A DNA stretch of 13,919 bases from contig JAEZTA010000169.1 in the NCBI GenBank assembly GCA_023443765.1, positions 1 to 13,919 of the forward strand. The letters are read 5' to 3'. Source of the stretch: Bacteroidota bacterium. Its GTDB lineage: Bacteria > Bacteroidota > Bacteroidia > Bacteroidales > Rikenellaceae. Below, in pieces: positions 1-7,490 of this stretch. Each line of letters begins with the position of its first letter. Position 1 is the first letter of the stretch. The notes beneath the pieces are model-generated. The model was not told the DNA's origin and did no database searches. It saw only the letters and a list, made by a program, of their open reading frames with translations. Both the position numbers and the translations under genes were made by a program.

Positions 1-1
1 G

Positions 2-766
2 TGCAAACGCAACTGGACGGGCGACAAGGTCTACCACGACGACGACGCCAAGGGCGAATGCTTCCGCTCCTACTCCTCGGTCGAAGAGTCGTACCGCGAC
101 CACGCCGAGTTCCTCGACTCGCAGCCCCGCTACGATTCGCTGTTCGCCTATTCGTCCAACGACTACAAAAGCTGGGCGCGGGGCCTCAAGGCCGCGGGTT
201 ACGCCACAGCCCCCGACTATGCGCAGCGACTGATCCGCATCATCGAGGAGAACCAGTTGTTCCTGCTCGACCAGCCCGACGGCGCCCAGCTCTACGCCTC
301 GCGTTACGGGCTGAAGCGCGACCCCGAAGAGTGGTTCTCGTCGCAGAGCAGCGTCGAGGAACTTGCCCGGACCGAGGGCGCCATCGACCCCGACAACTAC
401 CGTGTGACGATCAATGCCCACCAGGGCTACAACGTCTATGCCACCAACGGCGTACACTACGTGCTGGCCAAGGAGAACGACACGTTCGAAAATATCGGGC
501 AGAAGTTCCGCCTCTCGCCGCGCAACCTGCGCAAATTCAACGACCTGAAGGATAAGAAGGCCCAGCCGGTGACGGGCGAGGTGGTCTACATCGAGCGCAA
601 GCAGAAGCGCTGGACGGGCAACGCCCAGCACCACATCAGCCGCCGGGGCGAAACGGCTTACTCCGTAGGCCAGTCCTACGCCATCCGCACGCGGTCGATC
701 GAGAAGCTCAACAAGCTCCGCCCCAACGAAGAGATCGCCGCAGGGCGCGAAATACGCATAAAATAA
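2..766 (+). CDS. GH73 glucosaminidase with two C-terminal LysM repeats (5' partial)
   Basis: The reading frame is open from the left edge, so the N-terminus (signal peptide and catalytic core) is missing; 254 residues are visible. Fragment residues 1-86 match the end of a FlgJ-like/GH73 N-acetylglucosaminidase domain, with an NWTG stretch, a 'YRDHAEFL' segment and 'WARGLKAAGYAT', followed by a helix typical of the domain end. Residues about 151-200 and 210-254 look like two LysM modules (short beta-alpha-alpha-beta units, the second ending 'GREIRIK' just before the stop). By family knowledge such enzymes cleave peptidoglycan glycan strands between GlcNAc and MurNAc, and LysM holds them on the wall, so the likely site is the periplasm or cell envelope. 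The catalytic glutamate lies outside the window. A TTG at 257 is an internal codon, not the start. An unknown 228-residue protein follows after 11 bases, probably co-transcribed. Confidence 0.88.
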   Translation, partial: CKRNWTGDKVYHDDDAKGECFRSYSSVEESYRDHAEFLDSQPRYDSLFAYSSNDYKSWARGLKAAGYATAPDYAQRLIRIIEENQLFLLDQPDGAQLYASRYGLKRDPEEWFSSQSSVEELARTEGAIDPDNYRVTINAHQGYNVYATNGVHYVLAKENDTFENIGQKFRLSPRNLRKFNDLKDKKAQPVTGEVVYIERKQKRWTGNAQHHISRRGETAYSVGQSYAIRTRSIEKLNKLRPNEEIAAGREIRIK

Positions 767-777
767 ACCTACATACC

Positions 778-1464
778 ATGGAAACAACCCCGCTCAGAGC
801 AAAGATTCTCGATACCATCATCCGCAAATCGACGCTGAAACAGAAGGTTTTCGACAACACCTTCGGAGCGTTCAACCTGCTGAAGGAGACCTTACTGGAG
901 ATGGCCTCGGAGATGGACGACGAACTGGACGGCAAACTCGACCGCCGCGTGCGGCTCGAATACCGCGACCGCGGCAAGTTCGAAGCCCAGCTGCAGGTGG
1001 CCAACGACATCCTGATCTTCCAAATGCACACCGACGTTTTCGAATTCGACGCCGACCACCTCATCTGGCAGAACCCTTACGTGCAGAGCGACTGCGACAA
1101 CTCCTACTGCGGGCTGATCAACATCTACAACTTCCTTTCCGACTCGTTCAAGTTCAACCGCAACGCCGACGAAGGCTACCTGATCGGGCGCATCTTCATC
1201 AACCGCGAACACCGCTACTTCGTCGAAGGCAAGCAGCAGGGTTCGATGCGGGCGATAGACTTCGGCAAGTCGGAGATCGACCAGGAAGCGCTGGTGACGA
1301 TCCTCGAAACAGCAATCGCTTTCTCGCTGAATTTCGACCTGCTGATGCCGCCCTACGAGGAGAACAAGCGCGTGACGGTCGACCAGTTCAACACCAAGAT
1401 GGACAATTCGAAATTCGTGACCGGGAAACGCCTCGGCTACGATTTCGACGTGGAAGATATTTAA
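778..1464 (+). CDS. Hypothetical soluble protein, 228 residues, downstream of glucosaminidase
   Basis: I do not recognise a named family. The protein starts at an ATG 11 bases after the glucosaminidase stop, with no clear Shine-Dalgarno, and ends in TAA. It has no signal peptide or membrane segment, so it should be cytoplasmic. Residues 1-50 look helical and amphipathic. Residues 60-150 look like mixed beta structure rich in aromatic and acidic residues (for example 'ILIFQMHTDVFEFDADHLI'). It has a Cys pair at 106/111 in 'CDNSYC', a hydrophobic helix around 170-190, and an acidic C-terminus ending 'YDFDVEDI'. The reading frame, length and codon use match neighbouring genes, and the tight spacing argues that it is a real gene co-expressed with the cell-wall enzyme. 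My impression is a conserved Bacteroidota protein of unknown function. A role in envelope metabolism would be inference from position only. Confidence 0.85.
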   Translation: METTPLRAKILDTIIRKSTLKQKVFDNTFGAFNLLKETLLEMASEMDDELDGKLDRRVRLEYRDRGKFEAQLQVANDILIFQMHTDVFEFDADHLIWQNPYVQSDCDNSYCGLINIYNFLSDSFKFNRNADEGYLIGRIFINREHRYFVEGKQQGSMRAIDFGKSEIDQEALVTILETAIAFSLNFDLLMPPYEENKRVTVDQFNTKMDNSKFVTGKRLGYDFDVEDI

Positions 1465-1638
1465 GGAACAAGGAATGGGAAGGGCTTCCGATTTTACACC
1501 GGATTGCGTATTTGCAGGTCGTATTCGCCGCCTGTGGCGGTGTTTACAAGCCTGCCCCTCCCCTAAATCCCCTCCCCGAGGAGACTTGTCGCATCGCGAC
1601 CAAAACATTGGACAACACTTTTAACACGCATCGCTCTT
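1465..1638. other. 174-base intergenic gap with small hairpins
   Basis: No convincing gene lies here. Just after the hypothetical gene, GGAA (1478-1481) and TTCC (1486-1489) can pair around GGGC and are followed by ATTTT, at best a weak terminator for the upstream pair. The middle of the gap (1526-1600) holds the repeat-like structure listed separately. The last 38 bases are AT-richer than the surroundings and should hold the promoter and leader of the peptidase gene, but I cannot point to a convincing Bacteroidota promoter (TTTG near -33, TAnnTTTG near -7). Confidence 0.5.
1526..1600. repeat. Candidate structured intergenic repeat: two hairpins flanking an inverted repeat
   Basis: Three structures sit end to end. 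First, a 7-bp stem (1526-1532 with 1536-1542, one G-T pair) closes a 3-base loop. Second, ACAAGCCT (1546-1553) faces AGACTTGT (1582-1589), an 8-bp inverted repeat with one mismatch that encloses a C-rich, nearly G-free tract (CCCCTCCCCTAAATCCCCTCC). Third, GTCGC (1588-1592) pairs with GCGAC (1596-1600) around ATC. This strand-asymmetric C-run between inverted ends resembles dispersed intergenic elements of Bacteroidota genomes, but one copy cannot prove repetition. Confidence 0.35.
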
Positions 1639-3774
1639 TTGAAAACTATTCTTTTTCCGTTAATAACCGCAGCGGTGCTCGTGACGAGTAGCGTATGCGC
1701 CCAGAATGAATACGCCGAAATCGCCCGCCTGCGAGGCCTGAACGAATCGGTGCGCGGCATCCGCTCGATGGCCGACGGCGAACATTACACCACCCTCGAA
1801 GCCAACAACATCCTCCGTTACAGCTACGCATCCGCCGCTCCCGGCGAGAGCATGCTCCCCTCGCCCACTCCCAACCTCGTCATCACGGATTACGCTTTCT
1901 CACCCGACGAACGGGCCATCCTGATCGCCTCGGGCCGCAAACCGATCTACCGTCACTCCTATACGACCTCCTATTCGCTCGTGCGCGACAACGCCGTGCG
2001 CCCCGTGCTGCGCGATGCCGAAGCGCCGCGCGACGCCACCTTCTCACCCGACGGGCAGAAAATCGCCTACTCCGACCGCAACGACCTCTACGTCTACGAC
2101 ATCGCCACGCAGACCACGCGACGCATCACCGACGACGGAGCCTGGAACGCCGTGATCAACGGCACGACCGACTGGGTCTATGAAGAGGAGTTCGGCATCA
2201 CGCAGGCTTACGCCTTCTCGCCCGACAGCCGCCGCATCGCCTACCTGCGCTTCGACGAGAGCGAAGTGCCGCTGATGGAGATGATGCGCTTCGACGGCAA
2301 ACTCTACAACCGCGCCTATTCGTTCAAATACCCCAAGGCCGGGGAGCGCAACTCCGTAGTCCAACTCTGGGTCGCAGACCTCACGACCGGCGCCAAAGAG
2401 CGCATCGACACGGGCGCCGAAACCGACCAGTACATCCCCCGCATCGGCTGGACGCCCGACGGACGGCCGTGGTACTACCGCCTCAACCGCCGCCAGAACA
2501 CCTTCGAAATGCTCGTCTGCGAGCCTCACGGGGCCCAGCGCACGGTCTACGACGAGCGGGCGCAGCAATACGTCGAACGCGTCGACGACCAGACCGTCAC
2601 CTTCGTCGACAAGGACCGCTTCCTCGTGCGGCAGGAGAGCCACACGGGCTACATGCACCTCTATCTGTACAGCCTCCGCCGGGGAATCCTCGAACAGGTG
2701 ACCAAAGGCGACTGGGAGGTGACCGATGTCGTGGGAACCGACGGCAAACGTGTCTGGTTCCTCTCGACCGAGACTTCGCCGCTGCGCCGCAACCTTTACA
2801 GCGTGCGCCTCGACGGCAAGGAGAAACAACGCCTCACCACGGGCGAAGGGTTCTACACAGCCGCCCCGAGCGCCGGGATGAAATACTTCATCACCACCTT
2901 CTCCAACGCCTCGACGCCCAACGTCACGGAGGTCTGCGACGCGCAGGGCAAACCGATCCGCACACTGGCCGACAGCCGCGAACTGCGCGAAGAGCTGGCC
3001 GCCGCCGGTCGTCCCGCCAAGGAGTTCTTCACCTTCACCACCGAGCGCGGCGACTGCCTGAACGCCTACATGGTCAAACCCCGCAACTTCGACCCCTCGC
3101 AGCGCTACCCCGTGCTGCTGACCCAGTATTCGGGTCCCGGCTCGCAGTCCGTCCGCGACCGCTGGTCGATGGACTGGGAGGACGCCCTCGCCGACAAAGG
3201 CTACATCGTGGTCTGCGCCGACGGCCGCGGCACAGGATTCCGGGGCGAGAAATTCAAGAAACAGACCTACGGCCGCCTGGGAGCACTGGAGGTCGAGGTC
3301 CAGCTTTCGACCGCCCGCTACATGGCTGCGCAGCCCTATGTCGACGCCGCACGCATCGGCATCTACGGCTGGTCCTACGGCGGATTCATGGCTCTGAGCT
3401 GCGCCATGAAGGGCCTCGGGCTGTTCAAGATGGCGATCGCCGTGGCCCCCGTCTCCTCGTGGCGCTACTACGACACGATCTACACCGAAATCTACAACAA
3501 CCTCCCGCAGTACAACGCCGCGGGCTACGACGACAATTCGCCGATCAACTTCGCGCGGATGCTCGACGACAAACGAACCCGCCTGCTGATCATCCACGGC
3601 ACCGCCGACGACAACGTCCATTTCCAGAACACCGTCGAGATGACCCGCGCGCTCAACCGCGCCGGCAAGCAGTACGATATGATGGTCTACCCCGATCAGA
3701 ACCACTCGATGATGCCCGACGCCACGGCACACATCCGGCAGAAAATGATCGACTATACGCTAAGTAACCTGTAA
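1639..3774 (+). CDS. dpp4: Dipeptidyl peptidase IV, secreted serine peptidase family S9B
   Basis: This exopeptidase releases N-terminal X-Pro or X-Ala dipeptides and helps an asaccharolytic or proteolytic gut bacterium use peptides. The 711 residues have the expected family length. Residues 1-21 are a type I signal peptide (K2, a hydrophobic core, cleavage probably at VCA/Q22), so the enzyme acts in the periplasm or outside. The DPPIV N-terminal beta-propeller covers about 30-460. It carries the 'WVYEEE' motif, whose E183 and E184 match the glutamates that clamp the substrate N-terminus in this family. The alpha/beta-hydrolase domain covers about 480-711, with oxyanion tyrosine Y497, nucleophile S579 in GWSYGG, D657 in GTADDN and H689 in DQNHS. 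All catalytic residues are present. The start is TTG; no in-frame ATG lies nearby upstream, and the first internal ATG (M44) would remove the signal peptide. It appears to be transcribed alone. Confidence 0.95.
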   Translation: MKTILFPLITAAVLVTSSVCAQNEYAEIARLRGLNESVRGIRSMADGEHYTTLEANNILRYSYASAAPGESMLPSPTPNLVITDYAFSPDERAILIASGRKPIYRHSYTTSYSLVRDNAVRPVLRDAEAPRDATFSPDGQKIAYSDRNDLYVYDIATQTTRRITDDGAWNAVINGTTDWVYEEEFGITQAYAFSPDSRRIAYLRFDESEVPLMEMMRFDGKLYNRAYSFKYPKAGERNSVVQLWVADLTTGAKERIDTGAETDQYIPRIGWTPDGRPWYYRLNRRQNTFEMLVCEPHGAQRTVYDERAQQYVERVDDQTVTFVDKDRFLVRQESHTGYMHLYLYSLRRGILEQVTKGDWEVTDVVGTDGKRVWFLSTETSPLRRNLYSVRLDGKEKQRLTTGEGFYTAAPSAGMKYFITTFSNASTPNVTEVCDAQGKPIRTLADSRELREELAAAGRPAKEFFTFTTERGDCLNAYMVKPRNFDPSQRYPVLLTQYSGPGSQSVRDRWSMDWEDALADKGYIVVCADGRGTGFRGEKFKKQTYGRLGALEVEVQLSTARYMAAQPYVDAARIGIYGWSYGGFMALSCAMKGLGLFKMAIAVAPVSSWRYYDTIYTEIYNNLPQYNAAGYDDNSPINFARMLDDKRTRLLIIHGTADDNVHFQNTVEMTRALNRAGKQYDMMVYPDQNHSMMPDATAHIRQKMIDYTLSNL

Positions 3775-3989
3775 ATACCCCGCCCGGTTTTTTGCCCCGG
3801 ACGGACATAGCCACGGCTTCGGGCCGTGCTCAACACATGCGACCGGCCCCGATGCGGGGACAGCCGCATGCGGATTGGTGGGCCGACACGGCAGCGACGA
3901 AGAATCTGCCCGCAACCCGCACCGGACCCGGGATAGGTCCGCCGAAAGGAAACACTATTTGAAGAAGTTCTCACATAACGCAAAAAACT
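3775..3989. other. 215-base gap with a chain of GC-rich hairpins; possible leader RNA
   Basis: No gene is visible. Several stems can be traced by eye. CACGGC 3812-3817 pairs with GCCGTG 3823-3828. A two-tier hairpin has an outer stem CATGCG 3836-3841 with CGCATG 3865-3870 and an inner stem CCCCG 3847-3851 with CGGGG 3855-3859, separated by a symmetric internal loop (ACCGG/ACAGC). GCCG 3882-3885 pairs with CGGC 3889-3892, and CGGACC 3923-3928 pairs with GGTCCG 3936-3941 around a 7-base loop. The last 45 bases before the alkyltransferase ATG are A-rich and unstructured. This could be the 3' UTR of the peptidase, a structured leader of the alkyltransferase, or a small RNA. I recognise no known RNA family, and GC-rich sequence gives hairpins by chance. 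Confidence 0.4.
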
Positions 3990-4463
3990 ATGACACGCAC
4001 ATTGCAGATCGAAACGCCTGTCGGTCCGGTGATGGTCACAGCAACTGACCAAGCCATCACATCCATCCGTTTCGGCACGGAAATGCCGGAAAACTCCACA
4101 CTCACAGCCGAAAGCGCAGCTACACCCCTGCTGCAGGAGGCTGCCCGGCAACTCCGGGAATACTTCTCCGGCACGCGCCGCGACTTCTCGCTGCCGCTCG
4201 CACCCGCCGGAACGCCTTTCCAGAAATCGGTATGGCAGGCGCTGCTGACCATCCCCTACGGCGAGACCTGCACCTACGGACAGATCGCCGTGCAGATCGG
4301 CCACAACAAATCGTTCCGCGCCGTCGGCATGGCCAACAACCGTAACCCCATCGTCATCGTCGTCCCCTGCCACCGCGTCCTGGGCTACGACGGCAAACTC
4401 ACGGGTTACGCCGGAGGCCTCGACATCAAGGAGCAGCTGCTCAACCTGGAAAAACAGCGGTAA
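3990..4463 (+). CDS. ogt: Methylated-DNA-[protein]-cysteine S-methyltransferase
   Basis: This suicidal repair protein moves the alkyl group from O6-alkylguanine (and O4-alkylthymine) in DNA to its own cysteine. The 157 residues match the minimal Ogt/MGMT form: a short RNase-H-like N-terminal domain (about 1-70) and the DNA-binding catalytic domain (about 74-157). The active-site motif PCHRV holds acceptor C127 and H128, and E148 in 'KEQLL' completes the Cys-His-Glu relay. The 'RAVGMANNRNP' segment supplies the helix-turn-helix arginine finger R110 and the Asn hinge, and Y97 matches the tyrosine that helps flip the base. There is no Ada-type N-terminal zinc/regulatory domain, so it is a repair enzyme rather than a transcription regulator. 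The ATG at 3990 is preceded by an A-rich stretch with no Shine-Dalgarno. It converges on nuoN, and the two are separated by a strong terminator. Confidence 0.95.
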   Translation: MTRTLQIETPVGPVMVTATDQAITSIRFGTEMPENSTLTAESAATPLLQEAARQLREYFSGTRRDFSLPLAPAGTPFQKSVWQALLTIPYGETCTYGQIAVQIGHNKSFRAVGMANNRNPIVIVVPCHRVLGYDGKLTGYAGGLDIKEQLLNLEKQR

Positions 4464-4501
4464 ACGCCCCGGCGGCAAATACGGAATCACACGATACCCG
4501 C

Positions 4502-4540
4502 AAAAAAATGCGAGGCACGGTTTCCTCCGTGCCTCGCATT
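4502..4540 (-). terminator. Rho-independent terminator of the nuo operon
   Basis: A perfect 14-bp stem (4507-4520 with 4527-4540) closes a 6-base loop. On the minus strand it is followed by a run of seven T residues (complement of 4502-4508), starting 18 bases past the nuoN stop. On the + strand it is followed by GCGTATTC, not a T-run, so it mainly serves the nuo transcript, though the stem could also slow transcription leaving ogt. Confidence 0.88.
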
Positions 4541-4558
4541 GCGTATTCACACACCCGG

Positions 4559-5986
4559 TCAGAGCCCGAATGCGAAGGCGTTGATGCCGTCGTAAACCGC
4601 GCTGACAAGCCCCAGCAGCAACACGCCGGCCATGCAGAGCGCAAGGCTGATGCGCGTGTAACGGTCGCTGCGGAACGTTGCGATGGGCGTATCGCTGGGC
4701 GTAATGTACATCGCCTTGACGATCAGCAGGTAGTAGTAGAGCGAAATCACCGTGTTGATCAGGGCGATGAAGACCAGCAGGTGGAACCCGCCCTTGAAAG
4801 CCGCGGCGAAGACGAAGAATTTCGAGAAGAACCCGGCGAAGGGAGGAATTCCCGCCAGCGAGAACAGCGCAAGGGTCATCAGCACCGCCAAACGGGGATT
4901 CGTGCGGGAAAACCCGTTGTAATCCTCCAACCCTACCTTGCCGCCGCTGTGCTGCTCGACGACCGACAGCACGCCGAACACCGCGAGGTTCGCAGCCATG
5001 TAAACCAGCACGTAGAAGACCAGCGAGGTCATACCGATCGCGCTGCCCCCGATGACGGCCAGCATGATATATCCCGCCTGCGAAATCGACGAGAAAGCCA
5101 TGAAACGTTTGAGGTCCTTCTGCCGGATGGCGAAGAGGTTGGCGATGGTGATGCTCAGCACCGTCACGGCGTAGAGCAGCGTCTGCCACTCCTCGACCAT
5201 CGGGGTGAAGACCTTTATCAGCACCGTCATCAGAACGAACGCCGCAGCGCCCTTCGAGATCACCGAGAGGTAGGATGTGACGTTCGTCGGCGCACCCTGG
5301 TAGGCATCCGCCGTCCAGAGATGGAAGGGTACGAGCGAAATCTTGAACCCGAGGCCCGAGAAGAAGAAGATCAGGGCCATCACCTGCAACGGCGAACCGT
5401 CGATGCGTGCAGCCATGTCGTCGAAATAGAGCGTCCCGGTAGTGCCGTAGAGGAACGAGATGCCGTAGAGCATCAGACCGCTCGAAAACAACGCGCAGAG
5501 GATGTATTTCGCCCCGGCCTCGGCCGAATAGCGCTTGTACTTGTCGAAAGCCACCAGGCAGGCCATCGGCACCGAAGCCAGTTCCAACCCGATGAAGAAG
5601 AGCAGGAAGTTGCCCGCGCCGATCATGAAGTACATGCCCAGCAGCGTCGAGAGGGTCAGGATGTAAAATTCGCCCTGCTTGTGGTGCGTGTCCTCGCGAC
5701 GCAGCCACGTGTCGGACTGCAGGAAGACGATCAGCGCACCGACTGCGAGCATGCTCTTGACGATGCCGTCCATCGGCGTGTACTGGAACATGCCGCCGAA
5801 GGCTTCGCCCGCCGCCGTCGGAATCAGGTTCACGACAACCTGCACGACCATCAGGCAGCAGGCCACGGCCGAGAACCGGCGGCGTCCGCGCTCCCCGGCG
5901 ATGAGGTCGTAGAGAAAAAGCAGGACGAGAATCACCGTGAGGGTCACTTCGGCCCGCATCAGCGTAAATATCGAGGTGTAATCCAT
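4559..5986 (-). CDS. nuoN: NADH-quinone oxidoreductase subunit N (antiporter-like)
   Basis: This membrane subunit of complex I is one of the three Mrp-antiporter-like proton channels and sits next to the NuoA/J/K/H region. The 475 residues form about 14 predicted membrane helices, the usual length and layout. The buried charge chain expected of a proton channel is intact: E135 in 'GLELASVP' (TM5), K215 in 'GLGFKISLVPFHLW' (TM7), K245 in 'SVISKGAAAF' (TM8) and K389 in 'GFFSKF' (TM12). It is the last gene of the operon, starts 7 bases after the nuoM stop and ends just before the terminator. The start ATG gives the expected N-terminal helix, and no upstream alternative is needed. Identification as NuoN rather than L or M rests on length, the F-H-L-W motif and operon position. 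Confidence 0.96.
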   Translation of the reverse strand: MDYTSIFTLMRAEVTLTVILVLLFLYDLIAGERGRRRFSAVACCLMVVQVVVNLIPTAAGEAFGGMFQYTPMDGIVKSMLAVGALIVFLQSDTWLRREDTHHKQGEFYILTLSTLLGMYFMIGAGNFLLFFIGLELASVPMACLVAFDKYKRYSAEAGAKYILCALFSSGLMLYGISFLYGTTGTLYFDDMAARIDGSPLQVMALIFFFSGLGFKISLVPFHLWTADAYQGAPTNVTSYLSVISKGAAAFVLMTVLIKVFTPMVEEWQTLLYAVTVLSITIANLFAIRQKDLKRFMAFSSISQAGYIMLAVIGGSAIGMTSLVFYVLVYMAANLAVFGVLSVVEQHSGGKVGLEDYNGFSRTNPRLAVLMTLALFSLAGIPPFAGFFSKFFVFAAAFKGGFHLLVFIALINTVISLYYYLLIVKAMYITPSDTPIATFRSDRYTRISLALCMAGVLLLGLVSAVYDGINAFAFGL

Positions 5987-5993
5987 AGTTCGC

Positions 5994-7478
5994 TTAGTTC
6001 ATTATGTGTGTAATAACCTCCGTGACGCTGCCGCGGATCATGTCGCTCACCCACAGCGGCGCGAGGCCCATGCCGGCGATGGCGACGACGAGGCAGATCA
6101 CCGACAGCCGCTCGTCCCACGTCGCGTCGGTGAGTTTCAGGTGTTCCGGATTTTCGCACGTGCCGTAGAGGATTTTCCCCACCACGCGCAGGATGTAGAC
6201 CGCCGTAATGACGATCGACGTGCAGGCGATGATGGTCACCACGCGGTGGAACGTATCGGCGTTCATAAACGCACCATTGAAGATGGTCATTTCGGCCACG
6301 AAGCCGCTCAGGCCCGGCAGTCCGAGGTTGGCAAGGCCCGCGATCACATAGCCCACGGCCAGGAACGGCATCACCTTCATCAACCCGCCCAACTGGCGGA
6401 TGTCGCGCGTATGCGTGCGGCCGTAAATCATGCCGATCAGGGCGAAGAACAGGGCCGTCATCAGTCCGTGGCTCAGCATCTGGAGCACGGCGCCCGTACC
6501 GGCCGCGGTGTTCATCATCAGCACGGCGAACAGCACCAGTCCGCAGTGCGACACCGAGGAGTAGGCGTTGATGTACTTGAGGTCGGTCTGCACGCAGGCC
6601 GAGAAAGCGCCGTAGACGACGGAAATGGTTGTCAGGATGATAAATATCCAGCTCAGTTCCTGCGCCGCTTCAGGCAAAAGGTACATGGCGACGCGGAAAC
6701 AACCGTACCCGCCCAGCTTCATCAGCACCCCGGCGTGGAGCATCGACACCGCCGTCGGGGCCGAAGCATGGCCGTCGGGACTCCACGTATGGAACGGGAA
6801 CAACGCACCCAGCACGCCGAAACCGACGAATACCAGCGGGAACCAGATGCGCTGCAACGCAATGGGGATGTTGTGCAGCGCGGCGATCTCCTGGATGTTC
6901 ATCGTCGTGGCGCCCGCGCCGAAATAGATACCCAGAATGCCGATCAGCAGCAGCGCCGAACCACCCATGAGCATCAGCGTCAGCTTCATGGCGGCGTATT
7001 CCTTCCGCCCGCTGCCCCAGACGCCGATCAGCAGGTACATCGGGATCAGCGCCACCTCGTACAACATAAACATCGTGAAGAGGTCGATCGAGATGAAGAA
7101 CCCGAACACGCCCACGCTCAGCAGGCAGAACCAGAGGAAGTAGGCTTTGATGTCGCTCTTCATCTGCCACGAGGCGAACGTGCCCGTGAAGACGATGATG
7201 GCCGACAGCAGCAGCATCGCCACCGAGATTCCGTCGACGCCCACAGCGTAGTGGATGTTGAGCGGCGCATACCAGACGTGGCTTTCGGTGAAGAGCATCG
7301 CCGCCGTCTCACCGGCGCCGCGCAGGCCGAGGTACTGCACCACGAGCGTCACGGCCAGCACCACGAGCAGCGAAGAACCCGCAACCATCACGGTGTGAAT
7401 CTGCCGCGTCGACTTCGAGAGCCACAGACCCAGCATCATCACGAGCGGAATAGCGGGAAACAGAGATAATATATTCAT
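5994..7478 (-). CDS. nuoM: NADH-quinone oxidoreductase subunit M (antiporter-like), TM7 lysine replaced
   Basis: This is the central antiporter-like membrane subunit of complex I; 494 residues and about 14 helices, as usual for the family. Conserved charges are E141 in 'MLYEVALIPMY' (TM5), K254 in 'GVLMKLGGYG' (TM8) and E396 in 'GFVAEMTIF' (TM12). The TM7 lysine that lies nine residues before the Trp of the P-x-H-x-W motif in E. coli NuoL, M and N is missing. Here the segment reads 'GFGVLGALFPFHTW', with L223 (codon 6810-6812) at that position. H230 of the motif is retained, and no other Lys lies in the helix. The rest is undamaged and in frame, so this is not a decayed gene. The gene follows nuoL by 12 bases and precedes nuoN by 7. 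The substitution may be general in Bacteroidota or particular to a subgroup; sequence alone cannot say how the proton path adapts. Confidence 0.96.
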   Translation of the reverse strand: MNILSLFPAIPLVMMLGLWLSKSTRQIHTVMVAGSSLLVVLAVTLVVQYLGLRGAGETAAMLFTESHVWYAPLNIHYAVGVDGISVAMLLLSAIIVFTGTFASWQMKSDIKAYFLWFCLLSVGVFGFFISIDLFTMFMLYEVALIPMYLLIGVWGSGRKEYAAMKLTLMLMGGSALLLIGILGIYFGAGATTMNIQEIAALHNIPIALQRIWFPLVFVGFGVLGALFPFHTWSPDGHASAPTAVSMLHAGVLMKLGGYGCFRVAMYLLPEAAQELSWIFIILTTISVVYGAFSACVQTDLKYINAYSSVSHCGLVLFAVLMMNTAAGTGAVLQMLSHGLMTALFFALIGMIYGRTHTRDIRQLGGLMKVMPFLAVGYVIAGLANLGLPGLSGFVAEMTIFNGAFMNADTFHRVVTIIACTSIVITAVYILRVVGKILYGTCENPEHLKLTDATWDERLSVICLVVAIAGMGLAPLWVSDMIRGSVTEVITHIMN

Positions 7479-7490
7479 AACTCGTTCGGA

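Noticed and set aside
1..555. An Arg/Pro-rich 184-codon frame at the left edge
   Set aside because: It lies in a different frame over the glucosaminidase gene, whose frame gives clear GH73 and LysM motifs.
2044..3732. A 562-codon open frame antisense to the dipeptidyl peptidase gene
   Set aside because: The sense strand encodes a complete S9B enzyme with all catalytic residues. The antisense product is rich in Val, Gly, His, Asp and Arg with no recognisable motif, as expected from GC-rich codon bias.
3778..3804. Possible terminator hairpin after the peptidase gene
   Set aside because: The stem is short with a mismatch, the T-run lies in the loop rather than after the stem, and no T-run follows.
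3899..3910. A stretch similar to the B12 box of cobalamin riboswitches (GAAGAATCTGCC)
   Set aside because: The rest of the conserved core (GGGAA, CACTG and GGGAAGG segments) is not visible, and an alkyltransferase is not a usual cobalamin-controlled gene.
3953..3961. TATTTG-like element upstream of ogt as a Bacteroidota -7 promoter box
   Set aside because: It fits TAnnTTTG only partly, and no TTTG is found at the proper distance upstream.
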